NCBI RefSeq assembly: GCF_000247695.1
Contig: NW_004624801.1
Location: 2,693,209-2,757,208 of the forward strand
Source: Heterocephalus glaber
Taxonomy: Eukaryota; Chordata; Mammalia; Rodentia; Bathyergidae
Direction of reading: 5' to 3'
Length of the DNA stretch: 64,000 nucleotides
Shown: one piece after another, positions 59,445 to 64,000 of the stretch
Position numbering within the stretch: the stretch's first letter is position 1
Layout of the letters: the number at the start of each line of letters is the position of its first letter
Position numbers and translations under genes: made by a program
The notes under the pieces: generated by a model
Databases searched by the model: none
Seen by the model: the letters and a program-made list of their open reading frames with translations, nothing else
Told to the model about the DNA's origin: nothing

Positions 59445-59660
59445 CAGCAAGACCACTAGCACTGCCTCCAGAGCCCCTGTCCTGTACCAGGCCCAGTGCT
59501 GGGCTCTATTCTAGTAACTGCCCGACACAAAAAGCCTTATCAACCCATGTTACAGCTGAAGAAACTGAGCCTTCCGGAGGGTGACACTCCTGTCCCAGAT
59601 CCATTAGCCCATCAGTAGCTCTGCTAAAGTTCCATCTCGGGTCTGCTGACTCCAGGGCTC
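59445..59660 (-). repeat. MIR SINE, antisense
   Basis: 'taccaggcccagtgctgggc', 'gttacagctgaagaaactga' and 'gggtctgctgactccagg'. Confidence 0.65.
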
Positions 59661-60097
59661 AAGGGCTTCACATGTGTTGTCCCCATATGAAACGCGGACA
59701 CCATGAGGGGGGATCTTGCTGTAATCTCAGTTTGTCAGAGGGCATCTGTGGCTATTAGTAATAGTTCATACCCTGATGCCATCTATTACCAGTTGTTCAC
59801 TGTGGGGTGGGCCCTAGCACAGGTGTTATAAAAGATCTCGTTTGCTGTGAAATAGTAATGCTGTGTGAAAACCTTTAAAAGAAAATGAGGTTCCCAGTAT
59901 TTTCAAAGCAATTGCTGGCTTCTGACACACATCTGGTGGCCTTTTCACTCTTGAATAAGTTGTAGCTGGCCAAAGAATTCCCTGGTTACCATATGCTAGG
60001 CTTACTTGCTCCAAAGGAATGTCCCCTGAGGGGTGCCTCCCAGGAGGCCAAACCCCAAATTGAGGGAGGGAGGAGGCAATTAAACCTTGTCATCTCC

Positions 60098-60134
60098 TGG
60101 GGGCGGGGGGGTGGGTGAGGGGTGGGTGGGTGCC
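60098..60134. repeat. G-rich tract, quadruplex-capable
   Basis: G-runs (gggggcgggggggtgggtga and ggggtgggtgggtg) on the plus strand, the template strand for SLC39A11 transcription. Confidence 0.8.
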
Positions 60135-60214
60135 AAGCATTGGGATGGGGAGGAGTGGAAAGCTCCAACTCAAGAAAGCACAACCACAGCTACAAAGGGG
60201 AATGGAAGGAGGAC

Positions 60215-60350
60215 AAAGGAGCTGAGTATGGTGGTATGTGTATGTACTCCCAGGTCTCAGGAGGCTGAGGCGGGAAGATAGGAAGTTGCAGGGCAGCCTA
60301 GACTATTTAGTGAGACCCTGTCTCAAATAACCAAATTTTTTTTTAAAAAG
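60215..60350 (+). repeat. B1 SINE
   Basis: 'gagtatggtggtatgtgtat', 'caggaggctgaggcggga' and 'gtgagaccctgtctcaaata'. Confidence 0.85.
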
Positions 60351-60879
60351 GAGAGACAAATGTTTACCACGTACCAAAATAAAAGAACAACGATGCCAAC
60401 AGCTGACTGGCTCCCACCTGAAAGGCTAATGGGGACCCAGGGCAGCCCGAGTCCATCAGCTGAGACCTGAGAAAAGCTATCCTCCATGTTGCACGGAAGA
60501 GTGTTGACAGCGATAGTCTCCTACCCCGTTGAAAATGGCATTCTAAGGGAAATAGCCCATTTTCAGGACTCTTCAAAAATGTCAGAGTCCGAAAAGACAG
60601 GAGACTGTTTACCTCTGAAGCAGTGGGGTAAAGGAAACAGGACAGCCCAGTGCAATGCCAGGCGAACAAATATCTATAGGGGGACATTTGGGAGTGATCA
60701 GAAAAATAGAACAGGGTCAGTATGTTAGATAGCTTTACGACATCCATGTTAAATTGCTAGGGTTGGATAACCGTATCATGATCATGTGGGAAGAATGTCT
60801 TCATCCTCTCGCCCTACCTGGTGAAAGCTACATAGGTTGCGCTACTTCCAGACTTCTTTAATAATTTAATGTACAAATT

Positions 60880-60925
60880 CAATCATTCATCACATATTTA
60901 GAAAGTACCTACTATGTACCCAGTA
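60880..60925 (-). repeat. L2-end-like fragment, antisense
   Basis: 'aatcattcatcacatattta' then 'gtacctactatgtaccca'. Short. Confidence 0.45.
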
Positions 60926-60939
60926 CTCTTAATTTTTTA

Positions 60940-61466
60940 AACACTTTATTCTGAAATAATTTCAGACTTACACAGAAGTTATAAAAATGGTACCAGGAGT
61001 ACTTGTATCCCTCTCATCCACATTCTGCTAATGTCAGTGTTGTGCAGATTCACAGCACCATGCCACCCTCCGGAAGATGCCACCGATACAACACCATTAA
61101 TGAAAGGCACATCCTACCCCAGTCTCACTACTTCCCTCCCTGGTGTCCTTCTGCTCCTTCAGGCTGCACTCTGGGAGCCCACATCATCACATCCAGGCAT
61201 CGGGTCTCCCGTGTCTGCTCTGTTCTGTGATAAATTTCCATCTTTTCCTTGTTTTCCATGACATTGAGTACACTGGCTAATTATTTTGTAGAATGTCCCC
61301 CGTTCTGGGTTTGTGTGATGTGTGGTCATGGTTAGATTCAGGTTATGCAGTTTGGGCAAGAATATCTAGAAGTAATACATCCTTCTCAGTGTATCTTATC
61401 AGAGGGGACAGGACGAGTCTGCATCTTATTTCTGTTGATGTCAGCCTGGATCAGCTGGTAAAGACA
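60940..61466 (-). mobile_element. L1M 3' region, antisense, part 1
   Basis: 'taatttcagacttacacaga', 'attttgtagaatgtccccc' and 'ttagattcaggttatgcag' then 'ggatcagctggtaaagac' in the order of an antisense L1M. Interrupted by a microsatellite and a SINE. Confidence 0.75.
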
Positions 61467-61488
61467 GTGTTGCTGCTGCTGCTGTTGC

Positions 61489-61522
<34 letters not shown>

Positions 61523-61524
61523 CT
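61467..61524. repeat. (CTG)n/(TTA)n compound microsatellite
   Basis: Four to five CTG/TTG units pass into about ten TTA units. It sits at the tail side of the antisense SINE that follows, so it probably grew from that tail. Confidence 0.92.
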
Positions 61525-61716
61525 ATATTAGCAGTACTGGGGGTTGAACCCAGGGCCTTCACACTGAGCTACATCCCCAGACCTTTTTTATTTTTAGTTT
61601 GAGTCAGGGTCTTGCTAGGTCACTAAATTGCCCAGGCTGCACTTGAACTTGTAATCCTCCATGCCTTAGCCTCTCTTAGTGCTGGGATTACTCGCATGTG
61701 CCACCACCCCAAACAA
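61525..61716 (-). repeat. MEN-type composite SINE, antisense, inside L1
   Basis: 'actgggggttgaacccaggg', 'actgagctacatccccagac', 'gagtcagggtcttgctagg' and 'cgcatgtgccaccacccc'. Well preserved. Confidence 0.92.
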
Positions 61717-62110
61717 TTTCCCTTAGGAAAAATGTTTGCGGGAATATTGTAAGACTATGAGAATATCCTGTTTCTTCTCAGTCGTTCTCAAACTAAGTTC
61801 ACCTGCCATTGGTAGACTTGCCTACAGCAACTATCATGTGGTATTCTAATGAGGCTTTTTCATTTCTTCATTCCTTCTGTTTGTGACTTGGAACTGTTCT
61901 ATAAGAAAAAGCTGTTCCATTTCTTCCGCTCTGAATGCATGGATGTTTATTTTATTTGATGAACTATAACCCAATCGTGTCCTTATTTATTTGCTTGTTC
62001 GAACTGTTCCAGCTTTGGCCAGTGGGGGCTCCCTTAGGTTGGCTCCCTGTACCCTTTTACCTCCCCTTCCTTTTCTATTATTACTCATTCAGTTTATTGG
62101 CACATTTTAG
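61717..62110 (-). mobile_element. L1M 3' region, antisense, part 2
   Basis: Continues the same L1: 'gactatgagaatatcctgtt', 'gaactataacccaatcgtgt' and 'ttccagctttggccagtggg'. Confidence 0.75.
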
Positions 62111-62164
62111 ACGTACATTATGATCACACTGATCGTTGGGAATTTGTACCTGTTCATGATCTAT

Positions 62165-62302
62165 CTTGGTTCTTATTTTTTTTCCCATTCCTTTTCCCTC
62201 CCCTCCAACCCTTCACCCCTCCCTATTTACAAAAGCTTTGTTTCCATTTTTTTCCTTCTTTTCTCATTTTTTTCTTTCCTTTTCTTTTTTTCCCCCCATC
62301 CT
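62165..62302. repeat. Polypyrimidine tract
   Basis: About 135 bases mostly of C and T with T- and C-runs. Low complexity. Confidence 0.8.
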
Positions 62303-62589
62303 TTGGCAAAAACATCCTTACTTTCTGGTACCCCCGAGTGCTCATGTTGTATTTTCACCTCCCAGTCCTGGAATCAACTAATTCTCAAGAGTTCCTCATC
62401 CCCTTGACTGGAAAATGGCCCTTAGGAACCAAGGTCTGAGCATGAGGTGTCCTCATTGCTGCCAGGATATCACTATTGATGAAAATTTTTGTATGATGCT
62501 ATACCACCTCCTCATGCACAAACATACACAGTTATATTTGTTCCTAAATCTATTTACCTATGTACATATCAAAAACCATAAGACAAATA

Positions 62590-62935
62590 CGCTGTCATCT
62601 TAATTTTATGTGGAATCACAATAAGAACCAAATTCATAGAAATAGAGTATAGAAAAGTGGTTGCCAGAGATTGCGGGGTAGGAGATGGGAACATGTTGGT
62701 CAAAGAATCAGTCAGTTATAAGAGGAATCAGTGGAGAGGATCTAATGGATAGGGGGGTAGACTACTTTGCACAAGACTGTATTGTATATCTGAAATTTGC
62801 TAGAAGAGTAGATTTTAAATGTTCTCACCACACACACATGCAGACAAATGGTAATGGGTAATAGATGTGCTAATTAACTTGATGGTGATAACCTTTTCAC
62901 AAAATATACATATGTCAGCCTGAAACAGACAAAAT
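62590..62935 (+). mobile_element. L1MA/L1MB 3' UTR fragment
   Basis: 'gtggttgccagagattgcgg', 'gaacatgttggtcaaagaat', 'tgtattgtatatctgaaatt' and 'ttctcaccacacacacatg' follow the L1MA/MB 3' UTR. Confidence 0.8.
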
Positions 62936-63197
62936 CATGCTTTCATGTGACTACCTCTGATTCCAATCCAATACCATGAGTTTTATCCTCGGTTAGAAAT
63001 CAGCAAACAGCATGGCGAGTGCTGAAAGGAGAGAGGATACAGGTGACCAGATGTCCCTTTCAAGAGGGGAAAGGGAAATTCTGAGAGTTTGGCTCTTCTG
63101 TAGAGAAAAAACAAGGAGGGAAGATTACAAATGCACACCATTTAAAATCTAAGCTGAAGACTCAAAACCAGAAGTGACAGGGCTATCTCTAAAAGGC

Positions 63198-63278
63198 GTG
63201 TATCTGGCTAGGGGTATAGCCAGGAGTAGAGTGTTTGCCTAGCATGCCCAAGGCCCTGGGTTCAATCCCTAGCACCTC
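63198..63278 (+). repeat. ID SINE
   Basis: 'ggctaggggtatagccagga', 'gagtgtttgcctagcatgc' and 'ccctgggttcaatccctagc'. Confidence 0.88.
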
Positions 63279-63312
63279 AATCAATCAATCAATCAATCAA
63301 TCCATCAATCAG
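63279..63312. repeat. (AATC)n microsatellite at ID tail
   Basis: About seven AATC units directly after the ID element. Confidence 0.93.
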
Positions 63313-64000
63313 TGGCATGTTCTTACCATCCAGACAGATGCAGGCTCTGAGGTAAAGCTCACAAGGAACACAGACTCTCAGACTGGCATGTGTATCAGCA
63401 GCAATTTGGGCAATTTCTAAAGTTATTATTCATCCTCCTGGTGAATCACTAAAGCATGGCTCAGCACAGGACAGGAAGTACCTTGTGTGAGAAAGGGTAG
63501 AAGCCCAGGAAGGTCACAGAAGGCCTTGCCCTGCCCCTGAAGGCCACTAGAAACATTGTCATTGACATGTTCTCTTGGCCTGAATACCAAGTTTAACCTG
63601 GCTGAAGGTCCATCTCCCTTTATGGGTCTCAGAGGAGGATCAACCTATTCACCCACAAACAGAAGCAGAGAGTCTACAGTTCAATGGCATTTTTTGGAAT
63701 ACAAAACATTTATAACTTTTTTGAGTTCTCAGCAAATTCTTCCATAAAACTCTGTTATAAATGGAAGGCTGAGTGCCCATTCAGCTAACAAAAGCCCATT
63801 TAACTCATGCATGAAGAGTTTATAAGTACTTAAGTACCTTACGGGTTACGTAAAGCTTGTGGGGGAGTTCAGGAACTGAATCACCATTTGTAACATTTTT
63901 TTTCCTATGAGAAAATACCTTCCCTGTGAAGAGTGAGACGGTAACAAAAGGCCACTAAAGAAATATGTGAGACAGAAACATGGAGACAGGAGGAAAGTTC
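63313..64000. other. Intronic unique DNA at the right edge
   Basis: Nothing recognised. Confidence 0.4.

Larger units (their letters stand above)
46237..64000 (-). other. SLC39A11: SLC39A11 intron, continuing past the right edge
   Basis: I scanned the minus strand for the expected preceding exon (residues around AITIHNVPEGLAVG and its SAR end) and found none, so this whole span reads as a single intron. In human this gene is several hundred kb long, so large introns are expected. It holds scattered SINEs, LINEs, LTRs and DNA-transposon remnants, listed separately. Unlisted parts contain nothing I recognise. Confidence 0.75.

Overview
This is nuclear DNA from a mammal, almost certainly a squirrel-family rodent (Sciuridae). 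The main evidence is the repeats: tRNA-derived ID elements, 7SL-derived B1 elements carrying the diagnostic 29-bp internal duplication, and B1+ID composites of the MEN type described from squirrels. They sit among old eutherian repeats (MIR, L2, L1M, MLT1/MST-type MaLR LTRs, MER5A, MER2-like). There are no operons, bacterial genes or CRISPR arrays.

The only protein-coding gene I can support is SLC39A11 (zinc transporter ZIP11) on the minus strand. Its last three coding exons are at 46138-46236, 43500-43658 and 43155-43233, joined by clean GT-AG introns with matching phases. They encode the final third of the protein, including the QNFPEG and SGMVEP metal-site motifs and the C-terminus ending in SLDVGLG. 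The 3' UTR probably runs to about 41550, where there is an AATAAA. From 46237 to the right edge I read one long intron; the upstream exons lie outside the window.

The left part (1-41.5 kb) is intergenic to SLC39A11. In human the interval beyond the SLC39A11 3' end, toward SOX9, carries the minus-strand lncRNA locus LINC00511/LINC00673. Two CpG-rich patches fit promoters of such a transcript. Patch one (about 1.38-2.45 kb) has a minus-strand TATAAA, an upstream ACTACAACTCCCAG (ZNF143-type) motif and a perfect GAG|GTAAGT donor. Patch two (about 36.06-36.37 kb) lies about 5.2 kb past the SLC39A11 3' end. Exon structure is inferred, not proven.

Most of the rest is retroelement debris and unique non-coding DNA. 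Notable structures are a GAA triplet tract interrupted by a 100-N assembly gap (8561-8840), a 20-bp minisatellite (3041-3150), nested L1/LTR/SINE insertions (13.1-15.0 kb and 60.9-62.1 kb), and 48-bp near-identical direct repeats flanking an L1-containing insertion (39804-40462). I found no convincing sign of an undescribed gene system. The strongest leads are the minus-strand promoter and the 48-bp flanked insertion. Repeat family names come from remembered consensus sequences and their boundaries are approximate.
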